Assembly (NCBI GenBank): GCA_027943245.1
Contig: JANDJZ010000079.1
Span: 1 to 64,000 of the forward strand
Length of the DNA: 64,000 nt
Source: Acanthamoeba sp. SK_2022b
Taxonomy: Eukaryota; Discosea; Longamoebia; Acanthamoebidae
Direction of reading: 5' to 3'
Below are positions 10,286 to 20,819 of the stretch, piece after piece. How positions within the stretch are numbered: position 1 is the stretch's first letter; every line of letters begins with the position of its first letter. A program made the translations under genes and the position numbers. The notes under the pieces are model-generated. The model saw only the letters and a list, made by a program, of their open reading frames with translations, ran no database searches and was not told where the DNA came from.

Positions 10286-10445
10286 GGTGTCGCTTGGCTA
10301 CTTTCCCTAATTGCTCTCCTTGATTTTCTCTTCTTTTCCATTCGACGTCGACTCCTCTACGTCGCGCTCCTTTCCTGAATTTCAGCGCAACATTTGGGTG
10401 CACCATTTCATTTATCAATTCTTTATACCACACACCACAAGAGAA

Positions 10446-11890
10446 ATGGAAGTGCGCAGAAGAAGGGCGGGAGGGGCGTCGTCCTCATTCACAGCGGACG
10501 AAAATGATAGGGGCGAGGTTGTTCGGGTGCGGCCGGGCGATGAGCGGTCGCAGTGGACGGTGACAGACAAGAGGAGTGCCTCCTCAGATCCGAGCGATCT
10601 CTCCCGCAGCTCCATCTCGCTCGCGCTCTCCTCGCTGGGCGAGAGCCCCCTCGTCACCTTCATCATTGACCTCGTCAAGCAGGCCATGAGCATGCTCTGG
10701 GCCACCCCCGCCTCCTCCCCCTCCCTCGACCCTCGCGCCAGGTAGTTCCCCTCCCCTCCTCTCATCTTCCACTGTACGCCTGACCCAGTGGACCAGCGAG
10801 CTGCTGGCCGAGTTTCGTGCCCACACCACAGCGCGCTACGACCCGAGCAACCCCGAACACGAGGAGCAGCTCCTGTACGTCGCTCCCTCTCTATGAAACC
10901 TCTCCTCATCACGTGAGCGGTGTGCTGTCTCTCCTCCCCCCCCCAACCTGCTGCGTGTGCGGTGTGGTCTAACCAGGACGTTGGGGGGGGGGGTAATTCA
11001 GGTATCTGTGGGCGTGTTCGTTCCCGCAGGAGTCGCTCGACGACCGGGTGTCCGACCAGTGGAAGCGTCTGGGCTTCCAGGGCCGTGACCCGGCCACCGA
11101 CTTCCGCGGCTGCGGCGTGTTCGGGCTGCAGCAGCTCATCGCCTACGCCCGCAAGTATCCAGCGGCCTTTCGGTTCCACCTGAAGGGCGAGCACCACGAG
11201 GAGGCCTACCCGTTCGCCATCACGGCCATCAACCTGGTCAACCTCATCTTCCAGCTGCTGGGCTGGGGCATGCGCCCGTCCACGTCGCCCGCCAAGGCCA
11301 CCCTTATCCGCATGCTCTTTGCCGGCGACGAGGACGGCGAGCGGCGGTTCAGGGAGGGCGAGCGATGGCGAGCCACCGCCTCGGATGAAGGGGAGGAGGC
11401 CGGCTACAACAACGACGAAGGCGAAGGCGAAGGCGAAGGCGAAGGCGAAGGCGAAGGCGAAGGCGAAGGCGAAGGCGAAGAAGAGGACCCGCAGCAGCGG
11501 GCCAGGAAGAGGACCCTCGACGTCTTCAGCGAGGTCTTTGTCGCCACTTTCCACCTCTTTGACAAGGGTGCGCCATCCGCATCATAGCGGCCTATGCAGC
11601 AGTGCGAGGTTGTTTGCTGACCAAACGCGTATGCGTGCACGGCTGCGTGTTGCCGCCCACCAGAGTGGAAAGCGTTCAACGCGCACTACATGGACTTTCC
11701 CAAGGTCATCGCCTCCACGCAGGTACACTCCCACTTCTTGCCCCCCCCCCCATCCAGCTTCACGCGCATCTCATGTACGTTGTTGTTGATTCTGGGGCAG
11801 ACCAAGTTGGAGTCATTTTTGGAGAGGAACAAGACGGTGGACAACGTGGTCCACTACAACTACACCAACAACATGGCCATCAGAGAATGA
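10446..11890 (+). CDS. ELMO-domain protein
   Basis: Five exons (10446-10741, 10797-10874, 11002-11567, 11664-11722, 11801-11890) join in phase to 362 residues. Residues 1-100 are Ser-rich with a hydrophobic helix (LVTFIIDLVKQAMSML). The ELMO/CED-12 domain spans about 100-300, with SDQWKRLGFQGRDPATDFRG, CGVFGLQQLIAYARKYP and AYPFAITAINLVNLIFQLLG. ELMOD proteins act as GAPs for Arf/Arl GTPases through an arginine in the WxxxGFQ..P..DFRG region, which is present. Larger ELMO proteins instead pair with DOCK to activate Rac. A Gly-Glu repeat interrupts the domain at about residues 233-255. The size fits an ELMOD-type GAP rather than an ELMO scaffold. Confidence 0.88.
11417..11476 (+). repeat. (GAAGGC)10 hexanucleotide microsatellite inside the ELMO gene
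   Basis: Ten perfect copies of GAAGGC encode ten Glu-Gly pairs in frame, so length changes by slippage keep the frame. On the opposite strand the same repeat reads as a Phe-Ala run and opens a long spurious frame. Confidence 0.95.
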
Positions 11891-12073
11891 TCCCTTTCTC
11901 TCTCTCTCTCTCTCTCTGCCTCTCATTCCTCTGTCGCCTTGTGTGTAAATAACAATCATTTAAGGCTGTGTGTGGGGATGGCGATGTCTATGAGGCAAAA
12001 GGGTGGTAAACAGGGCGAGGGAGAGAAGAGAGAAGCGCTGCCGCTCGCCGGGGTGTGGGAAGGGGAGAGAAGG

Positions 12074-14780
12074 TCAAGCGCTGCCCTTGAGCCCGGGTCG
12101 CGACGCGTTCCGGAATTGCAGGGTACCGGTAGCCGTGGCCGCGCTGATCTCCACCGCCGTGAGGATGAGCCGCATCCACGCGTCCTTCTCCTCCTCCGAT
12201 CCCGTTATGACCGTGTGCTTGACGTGTGGCCGCTTCTCCTTGTTCACCAGCACCACCGCCGTTGGATTCGCAGGATCTGCGGGGAGAGCACAGTCAGGCG
12301 GACAGGCCGACATCCTCTCTCTCTCTCTCTCGTGTACCTTCCCACAGGATGAGACAATTTAGAGGAATGGCGCTCAAACACCTGTGCTTCTTTGGCCCTC
12401 GCTTCTTCGTGACGATAATCAAGTCGTTGAAGAGCATCATCAAACCTGCGGGAACGGAGTGAAACATCCGTAAGCTCCATGAAGGGAAGGTCCACCGCAG
12501 TGTGGCAACGCAGCGTGGGGTTTACCTGGGGCGGCCTTGTTGGTGTGCTCCTCTTTGTAGATGCGTGCAAATTTCTGCTTGCGTAGCAGCTTGCGGCCCG
12601 GCATGACCAGCTGCACCGGCTGCACGACGCCAACATCCAGGTCTTGAGCGCTCAAACAATGCGCATATCTAGCAAAGGGAAGGGGAAGGGACTGCGAACC
12701 TGTTGGTCCTTCCAAACTAGCGAGTTGTGGATGCGAGCTATCATGGTTCGCGCCTCCGAGTCTCGTTGTTTGTCGTTGAGGTGGCTCAAGAGCTCGTCCA
12801 TCTGCTCGGCCGCCTGTTTGAGCTCAGCAAGGTGGGGGTGGTCCTCGGGCGTGTGCTTGATCAACTCCTGCGCTGGCGCTTGAGTAATGGACATACACAC
12901 TGAAACAAACCACACGGCACGGGGTGACGACGCACCCGCAACAAGAGTGGGTACTTGCTGATGCGCTGGATGGGCTTGATCATCATGCTGTTTATATCTT
13001 GCATATCGCTATCCGGGTGGAGCCTTGTTCGCTGTTTTCGATCACGTGAGGTTGGTGGGAAGTGGAGGCACTGTAGCTAGAATGATACCTCGAGAAACTC
13101 TGAAAACCCAGACTTGATGCTCTTAAGCTCAAGCAGCCTCTGACAGGCCTGGGGATAGTTGGTGAAGTAGGTGATGTAGACCTTCATGGGCATCACCATA
13201 TCCAAGAATACACGCCCCACGTTCTGCTTATCCGGTGAGAGCGTGTGCTCCTTCTCCAACTGCAGCATGCTGCCGGCGTTAGCAAACTCTCCGGATCGGC
13301 AGAGGGGGGCAGTGTCTCTGCTCGCCGTACTCTGGTCAGCAATAATCGGTTGACCTGGCTCAGGATTTCAATGTTCGAGAATAGGATTGAGGTCTCCGCC
13401 AGCCCACCTACCAGATCCGTGAAGTCTTGGCTGTTCTTGTACAGCTGAAAGGGGGGGAGGGGTGAGCGCGTGAACCAGAGAGCGACTGGCGTAGCGCAAA
13501 CGCACCTCTATCGTGGAGTAGAGGTTTTTAAGATAGGCCTTCTCCGTTTGCACGAGCTCCTTCATTCCTTCGGCTCGAAGATCAACCACCCCCGAGCCAC
13601 TAGACAGCAGACTCGCGCGCGAAGAGGTCTGGCGCGACGATGGAGCGAATTTACGAAACTCTGCGAGCCACTGTTCCTTGAGCTGAGTCGTGTCGCTCGC
13701 GAACCTGTACCCTATACCCGGACCTGCGCGACGTTACGACAGTCAGTCGAGGATTCGTAAGGCCAAGTTAACGCCGTGTGTGTGCGGAGGCTGCCTACCA
13801 GTGATGTCCCAACAGGCGTATTTGTCCTCTTCCCGGGCCTCGTTGCTGATTTGAACAGCGTAGATGTCTATGCAGCCCAATGGGGTTACGGACTGAAGAC
13901 GAGAAGTAGGTGAGTTCAGCGTGGGAAAGCTGTTCACCCAGAGGTGCAGCAGGTTAGGGTACCGAAGGGTTGGGATAGTAGTGAAGACGCCCATTATTGC
14001 GAAGGACGCAGAAGCGGTGCTTCCAAGCAGAGGAGGCCAACGCGCTCTTTTTCAGCTTCTTCTTGTAGAGATAGCTTGTGATCACGACGTCGCTCTCCTC
14101 GAACGACGGGTTCATCTTCACCGCAGGGAGAGGTTGCTGTTCAACACAAACGTGACAGGCGGTTAGACGTGGATCTTCGATCCTCCCATGCTGGACGTGC
14201 CTCCTTTTGCGACGCTCTGAGCTTCCACCGAGGCTTTTCCGCAGCGGCAGCTGAGCTCAACTCGGCGCGAATGGCAGACTCCTCAGCTGCCGATAAAGGT
14301 GGCGGTAGGGCGGGTGCGGAGGCAGGCGGTGTTTGTGCGGGCGCGGGCGGCAGGACGGGTTGGAAACCGGCGCCCAGGTGGTAGCGGCGGGGGCTGATAT
14401 GAGGTGTCGCGGTGCTGGTGTTGGTTGTAGTATTCGTTCGATTGAGGATTCTATTGGTACTGCCGGTGGGAGTGGGGAGGGAGGTGGTTGCTGCAGAGCG
14501 ACCCGGCAAGACCTGTACAGGAGCACCCCTGCGGGCCGGCAATGGTCTTACCACGCTGGTCAGGGAGCTATCCATCCCACCCAGCGTGGCTGGTGATGGC
14601 GGAAGCACGGGTGGGGGCCTTGAAGGAAGCAAGGGTGAGCTGCCTGCCTTAGAAAGCACCCGCCCGGGCGGGGCCGTCCGCCTCTGAGCATCTTGCGAGT
14701 TCATCAAATCTGCGAGAAGGATTCCTCTACAAAACCCGCAGAGGCTCACCGCTTCGTCTGGCCCGTGTATACGCAAACAT
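12074..14780 (-). CDS. Rho guanine nucleotide exchange factor (PH-DH-PH)
   Basis: Exons: 14750-14780, 14201-14709, 13963-14136, 13799-13892, 13506-13723, 13355-13444, 13089-13259, 12936-13031, 12700-12867, about 12526-12642, 12338-12445, 12074-12276; about 659 residues. Residues 1-180 are Pro/Ser-rich. A first PH domain follows (ITSYLYKKKLKKS, WKHRFCVLRNNGRLHYYP). The DH domain is at about 325-515 (GMKELVQTEKAYLKNLYS, IKPIQRISKYPLLLRELI, DKQRDSEARTMIARI). A second PH domain (LMMLFNDLIIVTKKRGPKK, SEEEKDAWMRLILTAV) closes the protein. DH-PH cassettes load Rho-family GTPases with GTP at membranes. The intron 14137-14200 is GC-AG. The join 12643-12699 does not close in phase and is the one uncertain step. 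Confidence 0.82.
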
Positions 14781-14881
14781 GCCTAAAGAGGGCAGGAGAC
14801 AAAAAAGAATAACCGATAGAAAAAGGTAAAGAATGCACGCCACAAAAACCAAAAAAAAAAAAAAAACAATACAGATGGATC

Positions 14882-14887
14882 TTTATT
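14882..14887 (-). terminator. Poly(A) signal AATAAA for the E2-UFD1 fusion gene
   Basis: On the minus strand AATAAA lies 23 bases after the stop codon at 14910-14912, a typical polyadenylation signal position. Confidence 0.6.
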
Positions 14888-14909
14888 GTTCAAGGGGCGC
14901 CTTGGGTAC

Positions 14910-17900
14910 CTACACATCCATCGCTGACGGACGGTCGCTGTCGTTTGCTGCTTCTTCTGATTCTTGCTCGGGCTTGCCGCACACGCGCACGTGGCCCATC
15001 GTCCAGTCATACGCCTGGCAAGCTCTGTAGTAAACACAGGATCAGCGGGAGGGTCTAGTTGTTGGGGTCACTCAGGAGCATGATGGGGAGGGGCTGACCT
15101 GCTGCAGTAGGGCACCTTCTTGCCGACGTCCTTGCAGGGAGCACAGAGCTTGAACTTCACCTGGTCCGTCTCGTGCTTGTCGCAGTTGCTGGCAGAGCAT
15201 TTCTTGAGCTCTCGCGGTGGCTCTACGTCCATGGGCTTCTCCTCCGTCCGTTGAGGCTCCTCGATCATGTTATCCGCCTCTGGTTCTCCGTGGTGTACCG
15301 TCAACATGTGCACCTGCGAAGAAGCGGCGAAATTGAGAGCAGGTGAGCAGAGCGATGCCTGAGATGATAGAATGGCACGACAGTTGTGACGTACCTGGAG
15401 GTCATCGATTGAATCACAGCCAGTAGAGCATTTCTGGCAGACGAAGACCGAGGGACTCCGCCGCATGCCGTAGGACGAAACGACGGGCGTAGGTGCAGGA
15501 CGGTTCAGAGCTGTGCAGACAGTCGGGTGCACAACCAAGTCTGTAGAGGGAACAGCGACCGCAGAGTGAGCAGGCGCAGCCCACGCACAGGTGCTATGGA
15601 GCGAGGCCTATACCCTTCCTTCGCACACGCTGCGAACACTCGGGACACACCTCGGTGATCTCGCCACACTTCATCTGGTGCTGGAAGAGCGAGATATACG
15701 GCATCTTGAGGTCGCAGTACTCGCAGGGCACCAACCTCTGCTTGCAGTCTTCTTCCTTGTGTTTTCCAAGAAGATAAGCCTCGACCTGCACGAACAAGGA
15801 ACGCATAAGATGACAGGAATGGCAGAGCGAGGCGAGGCGAGGAATCCCGTACTTCGTCGCCGCACTGTTCGCAAAACATAGGCGCGTGGGCAGTCTGCAA
15901 ATGTTCCTGCCTCTGTGCCGTCGGGACGACTGCACCGCACTTGTCGCAGCGCCAGTTGATTCGCGCACACCGGGCCTCATGCATCGCAAAGCTTTGCGCT
16001 GACACGGCCTTGAGACAGTTGCCACAGATTTTGTAATCCACGCCTTCTTTCAAATTGGAGGTGTCCAAATCTCCCACCGTCGCTCCAGGCTGAGTGAAGA
16101 AGCGGAATGTTAGCTCGGCAGTGGCAAATTACGTGAGTTCACGTACCTGGGCTTCCTTTTTCTCTTCTTCAGCAGGAGTTGCCGTCGCTCCCAGCGGCTT
16201 GATTTCGCCAATGAGGGGAGGGGCGAAGTCAAGGTTGATGTTGGTGTCGATGAGTGACACAGCCCTGCCGGGGGCCACCTCGAGGATTTCCAAGGAGTAC
16301 TTCTTTTCGTTGTACGTCAAAACGAGAGTCTCGCCGGCTGTCAAGAGGTGTGAGTCAGATGGCTCATTTGTAATTTAAAACGTCCAAACAAGGCTTACCA
16401 GTCAAGGCGACATAGTCGGGAAGGAGCCATTCCAGCATGGCCTTCGGGTTGTCTTGACTGTTGTGGAAGTCGGCCGAATGAGGCTAAGATGGTTTGAATT
16501 AGCCATGCACAGGGATACGCCATAGCAGATCTGATTGGGTCAAAGAGGCCTCTCTTACCTGAACCTTGACGTCTGTGCCCTTGGGTAGGTTGACCCTTCG
16601 CAGCTGGACGGACTGTCCCTCGGTGACGCCAAGCTGGTCCATGACCCACTTGGGCACGCATACCTGACCGGGTTCGGCGGTGAACTCCAGCACGCCGCAG
16701 AAGAGGCGCCTCTTCTCGGTGCCAGTGACCTCGAAGATTATGGTGCTCTCTTTCTTCTGGTTGTCGCTTTGCCTCAGGTAGGAAGGACCCCTGAAACACG
16801 TGAAGGATGAGTGCGCAGAACAAAGACCTCAAGCCCGAAGAGCAGCGAGTGGTACCCTCCAAACCCCAAGCTGTCCGACTGAGTATCGAGCTCTCGCGTC
16901 AATTCCTCAATGGCAGAGACTGGAAGGATGATCTTGCCACCCTGCTCGACCTCAGGCCTCTTGAAAAAGGTCGGGGACCGAGCCGTGTACTTCCTCCAGA
17001 AGGAGTTGACAGTGGGCAGACCATAGCCAGCGGTGGCAGTGGTCATGTCTACGCGAGCGCCTGACTTGACGAGCGCTTCCCGAATCGCTACGATCATATC
17101 GAAGACTGACATATTGGGATTCCAACCCTTTTTGCCTATGAGAAAGAGCGAGAGAGGCGATCAGTACAGGCTGTTTCAGACAGGCAGTTGGTGCAGCGTG
17201 CTGAATAGCGTACTTGCGTCCTCGATTTGCATGGAGAAGGAAAGCGGATTGACGTCGTCCATGCTGTCGCTGGAGGGAGTGGTGCTTGTGGAAGCGATGG
17301 GCGTAGCCTCGACCATGTCGTCTCCATCAGGGCAGGGCACGGAGTCCTCGACCGATATCCCGTGGCCCACGTTAAGGCTCGAAATGGGTTTCTGCAAGCC
17401 ATAAGAACAGAAGAGGGTTGGACATCCGCGATTTGAGAGATCCAAGTGCATGCATCTCTCCGAGGTGAGGAGAAACGCACAAGCAACCGAAGGCCGGGGC
17501 GGACGAGCCTGAACTGCGGAGCCGTCTCGGGATAGTTGGGCGGGAACTTCATCTCGATCAGAATCTCTGCTTGCTTCACTCGCACATCGCCAGACTCGGC
17601 AGTAGTGACAGCCGCAGGGTCGACCATGAGGGTGTACTCGGTCAGATCTTGACCCAGTTCGCTGTCGTAGTCGAAATTCTTCAAACGGATATTCCTGTGC
17701 AAGTGGAAACAGATTAGAAGTACGTTGGGCGTCACACGACCAAATTGAGTGGGTATAGTACCAGTGGTAGAGATCGTTCGCGGAGGGACCGGCGGTGAAC
17801 TGGGTGTTCTGTTCGTTAAGCATCTTCATCAACTCCCACTCCTCCTTGAGCTTTGTCGTGGCTTCGTTTGTTCCCTAGGAGTCGAGCAACGTGTCAGCCA

Positions 17901-19242
17901 GTAATCCCGCAAGAACTCACCCACCCCCCAGAGGTCTTGGCTCACCTCGGATGTCAGCAAGCCGGTCTCCTGAGTCTCGGTAGTGCGGTAGAGGCTGTAG
18001 TTCCGCTCGCGCAACTGGGGCGGGAAGAAGGGCAGGATCTTGCTGGACGGTCGATTGCCGCCGAGGATCTCCTTGGCTACGAAGAGGAGCGCCTTCTCAT
18101 TGCCTAGCATCATCTGCGCTCGCACTCGCCGCACCCACTCCTCGATTTCGTAGTGAGCGGCGTTGGTGCGGTAGAGGAAGCGCCGCAGCTCGGGGATGAT
18201 AATTTCTTCCCAATCTAGAAGCGTGGGGTCCTTCTGCGGGGCGTTGTTCTCTGCGTCCTCCCTTCTCTGTCTGACGCGGTCGTAGGAAGATATCATCGTG
18301 GGGAACGAGGGAGTAATGGGTCTTGCCGCCTGCAATGGACGCATGTCAATCAGGTGCATCCACGCGTGGTGCGTAAGCGTGCGTGGCTTACCCTAAGAGC
18401 CGAGGTGAATTCAAGCGCGAGCATGTCGAGCAGATCGGCAACCGTCATCGGATCGTCTTTGTCTCGCTGGTTGAGGAGCTCGTTCACACTTGTTACGTAC
18501 TCCTGCATCTCTGGAGCATCGGAGAAGATGAACTAGCAAGGCGCAAAAGTGAGCCTTGACATAAAAAAGTAGACATACGACCAGGGAAAAGTTACCATTG
18601 GCTTCCACTCGGCATTGAAGTGGATCTGGAAGGGGTAGTACTCCGGTCCTATGGTTGCCTCCGCCTGTTTCTTGTCCTCGTGCAGGGCCAAAAGGTTGAG
18701 ATTGATGTCCATAGCGTTGTCTTTTTTCCACCGCGAGATTTCGCTCTTCACTGTCTCAGAGAGAGGAGTCGTCTTCTCTTGCTCCATGTCGTCCGTCTTA
18801 CTTTCCTTCTGTTCTTCCATCTCTTGGCTCTCCTTCTCTTCGCCGTTGGCAGCTGCGCTCGCAGTGACGTGGGGCCTATACTTGGGCTCAAGTGCCCCTT
18901 CAGCACGCCCAAGAAGATCGGTGACCCCCCGCTGTGGATTGTCAGCGATATGCATGTTCAGGAGCATAGCCCACGTCTGCAGGTCCCCGTTCTCGGTCTC
19001 GCATAGGATTTGCTGCACAATCATGCCCTTAGATACGAAACTGCGGCAGTCGCAGTAGCAGGAGAGGAGCAGGCAGGTACCACAGGCTTGCCCGTTTCGT
19101 CGTCCACGTAGAGCTTCCAAGAGAGCACGTCGGGTTCAAGTTTAAAATCATAACCACCAGAATCGTCCACTCCAGTCAACGTGAATGGCGACTGAGGGTG
19201 ATTCTTGAGCCACCGCTCGATCTCCTCTTTGATTTTGGTCAT
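14910..19242 (-). CDS. Fusion: UBE2Q-like E2 fold, UFD1 fold, zinc fingers, MYND finger
   Basis: Sixteen exons close in phase to 1,098 residues: 19081-19242, 18596-19027, 18392-18532, 17946-18329, 17762-17874, 17481-17694, 17214-17391, 16856-17135, 16559-16790, 16399-16483, 16147-16337, 15853-16089, 15614-15785, 15395-15540, 15099-15313, 14910-15024. Residues 1-375 are unassigned. About 380-570 matches the UBE2Q E2 fold (LYHWNIRLKNFDYDSEL, MKFPPNYPETAPQFRLV, VAIREALVKSGARV). About 590-795 is a UFD1 domain (PEVEQGGKIILP, CGVLEFTAEPGQVCVPKWVM, LPDYVALTAGETLVLTYNEK). Three to four Cys/His fingers follow (about 820-980), then a MYND finger (about 1027-1085). UFD1 folds bind ubiquitin and p97/Cdc48. 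One exon (16856-17135) holds both the end of the E2 fold and the start of UFD1, so the fusion is not a mis-join. An upstream ATG at 19449 would add 69 basic residues. Confidence 0.8.
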
Positions 19243-19489
19243 CTCTGCCGATGTATCGTCAACGTGTGGTGATGCGTCGCTGTTCTTTCTTTTAGCAGTA
19301 CGCCCTCTTCTCCGCGTTGCCTGGTGCCGTTCTTCCTTTCTTCCCTTGTTCCTCCTCTTCTTCCTGCTGTGCTCTTCTCCTCTGCTTTGATCGTGTGTGT
19401 TTGCTGGCGCTCTTGTGCCCTGTATATTTCGCGTTTCTGCTAACCACATTCCGCGTTTGCATGCCAGTCATTCCAAACAGCTTGCCCAC
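19243..19489. promoter_or_regulatory. Short divergent intergenic region
   Basis: The E2-UFD1 fusion gene (minus) and the 2OG oxygenase gene (plus) start head to head, 247 bp apart, or about 40 bp apart if the fusion gene uses its upstream ATG at 19449. A shared bidirectional promoter is likely by position. No TATA-like element was recognised. Confidence 0.4.
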
Positions 19490-20703
19490 ATGGACGAGGT
19501 CTTGCTGCCGGCACCCCTGCGATTAGACACATTGCTAATCGAGGCCGCTGCGCAAAGTCGGTTCTGCCAGCGACTGCACGCAGATGGGTTCTGCCTTTTG
19601 TGGGTGGACGGAGACGCTAAGAGGGAAATAGATTTTTTAGAGACCGTCGCGGGGCGCTTCTTCTCTCAACCCGCACAACAGAAGGCGTCCCTCCAGGCGT
19701 CTATTATTAAGGCCACACACGAACCCGCCGGTTATGTCCGGCTTTACGACTACGAGCTGCTGCAGGCACGCGTTGTTTTGGCCGTGACTAGTTTCCAACC
19801 CACCATTAACAAGCTTGCAGGTCAGGCGAGGCGAGGGAGCAAGCTTGTTGGATCAGACCGCAGAGGCCGCAGACATGCTAAGGGCTTTTGACTTTTTCCA
19901 TTCTACTGGTGCGTGAAGTCTGCCAGCAGAGGAAAGTGCCGATGATGACGAGAGGACAGCGTAGGCTAAACCATGTTTCTAGGCTTAGCACTGCTCAAGA
20001 TAATCCAAGGCCACTGGGAAAAGGAGCCCGCTCCTGGGGAGAGCACAAACCTGCTGAATGTATTGGTACATGAGCATCAGCGCCTTCTCCTTCTCGATAG
20101 CAGGAGCTGAGCTTGTTTGCTGTTGCGTAAGCGGGTCGCAGACTGGAGGATCGGCGTCACTCCTGCGCTTTGTGCACTATGACCGCCAGGTGCAGCGGTG
20201 CCTGAGCGATGAGCTCTCCCCCTTGGGCGGAAGCTCAGAGCCGAGTGACGAGGAGGAGGTTTTCGAAGACCACAAGGACTTTGGGCTACTGACCCTTGTG
20301 CCCATTGCGTCGGTCCCTGGCCTTCATATCTGGCAGACTCTCGACCGCACCAACACACCACATTCCACCATCAATGGACGGTGGCTACCGGTAGAGGAGC
20401 TGTACGCACGAGCGTGCTCGGGCACCACAGGCATCCATCTCCTCGTCTTCTGCGGCGAGACTCTGGACCACGTCACAGCTTCCTACTTCCCCTCCGTGCG
20501 CCACAAGGTCACGTCGCGCGCCGCCAGCAAGCCAAGCGCGGACGGCATGCTCGGGCGCATCTCGTCGCCGTTCTTCCTTCGCGCCCTCCCAGAAGCCCTG
20601 GTTCCGCGACTGCACGACCTACACCGTGGCCGAGTTTGAGGCCGACTACGACCAGCTCCGTGCCCAAAAAAACTTACTTAGCTCCGACAATAAACAAGCA
20701 TGA
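19490..20703 (+). CDS. 2OG-Fe(II) oxygenase, isopenicillin-N-synthase-like, with an apparent frameshift
   Basis: Exons 19490-19765, 19821-19908, 19983-20065 and 20142 onward. The C-terminal jelly roll carries the iron site as HKD (in DHKDFGLLTLV) and a distal histidine (VRHKV). The RxS 2-oxoglutarate motif reads RISSPFF. These enzymes use iron, oxygen and 2-oxoglutarate to oxidise small molecules; the substrate here is unknown. Just after RISSPFF the family-like sequence continues in another frame (APSQKPWFRDCTTYTVAEF) up to TGA at 20701-20703, while the original frame stops at 20639. One extra base at about 20571-20580 would explain this. Intron 19766-19820 is GC-AG. It is either a sequencing error or a recent loss of function. 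Confidence 0.7.
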
Positions 20704-20819
20704 ACCACGCGAGAGACCAGCCCTCCCTCTCTCAAGGTCCAGGGCCCTCTTTGACCATCCCAAGAGGTTCGTCCCTCCACCGCCGCAAGACCGAGAGGCT
20801 CAAGAAACCCACGAGTTAC

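Noticed and set aside
10415..11554. Long minus-strand frame (379 codons) with Phe-Ala repeats
   Set aside because: It is the antisense of the ELMO gene; its length comes from the GC-rich hexamer repeat and high-GC coding bias, and it has no domain.
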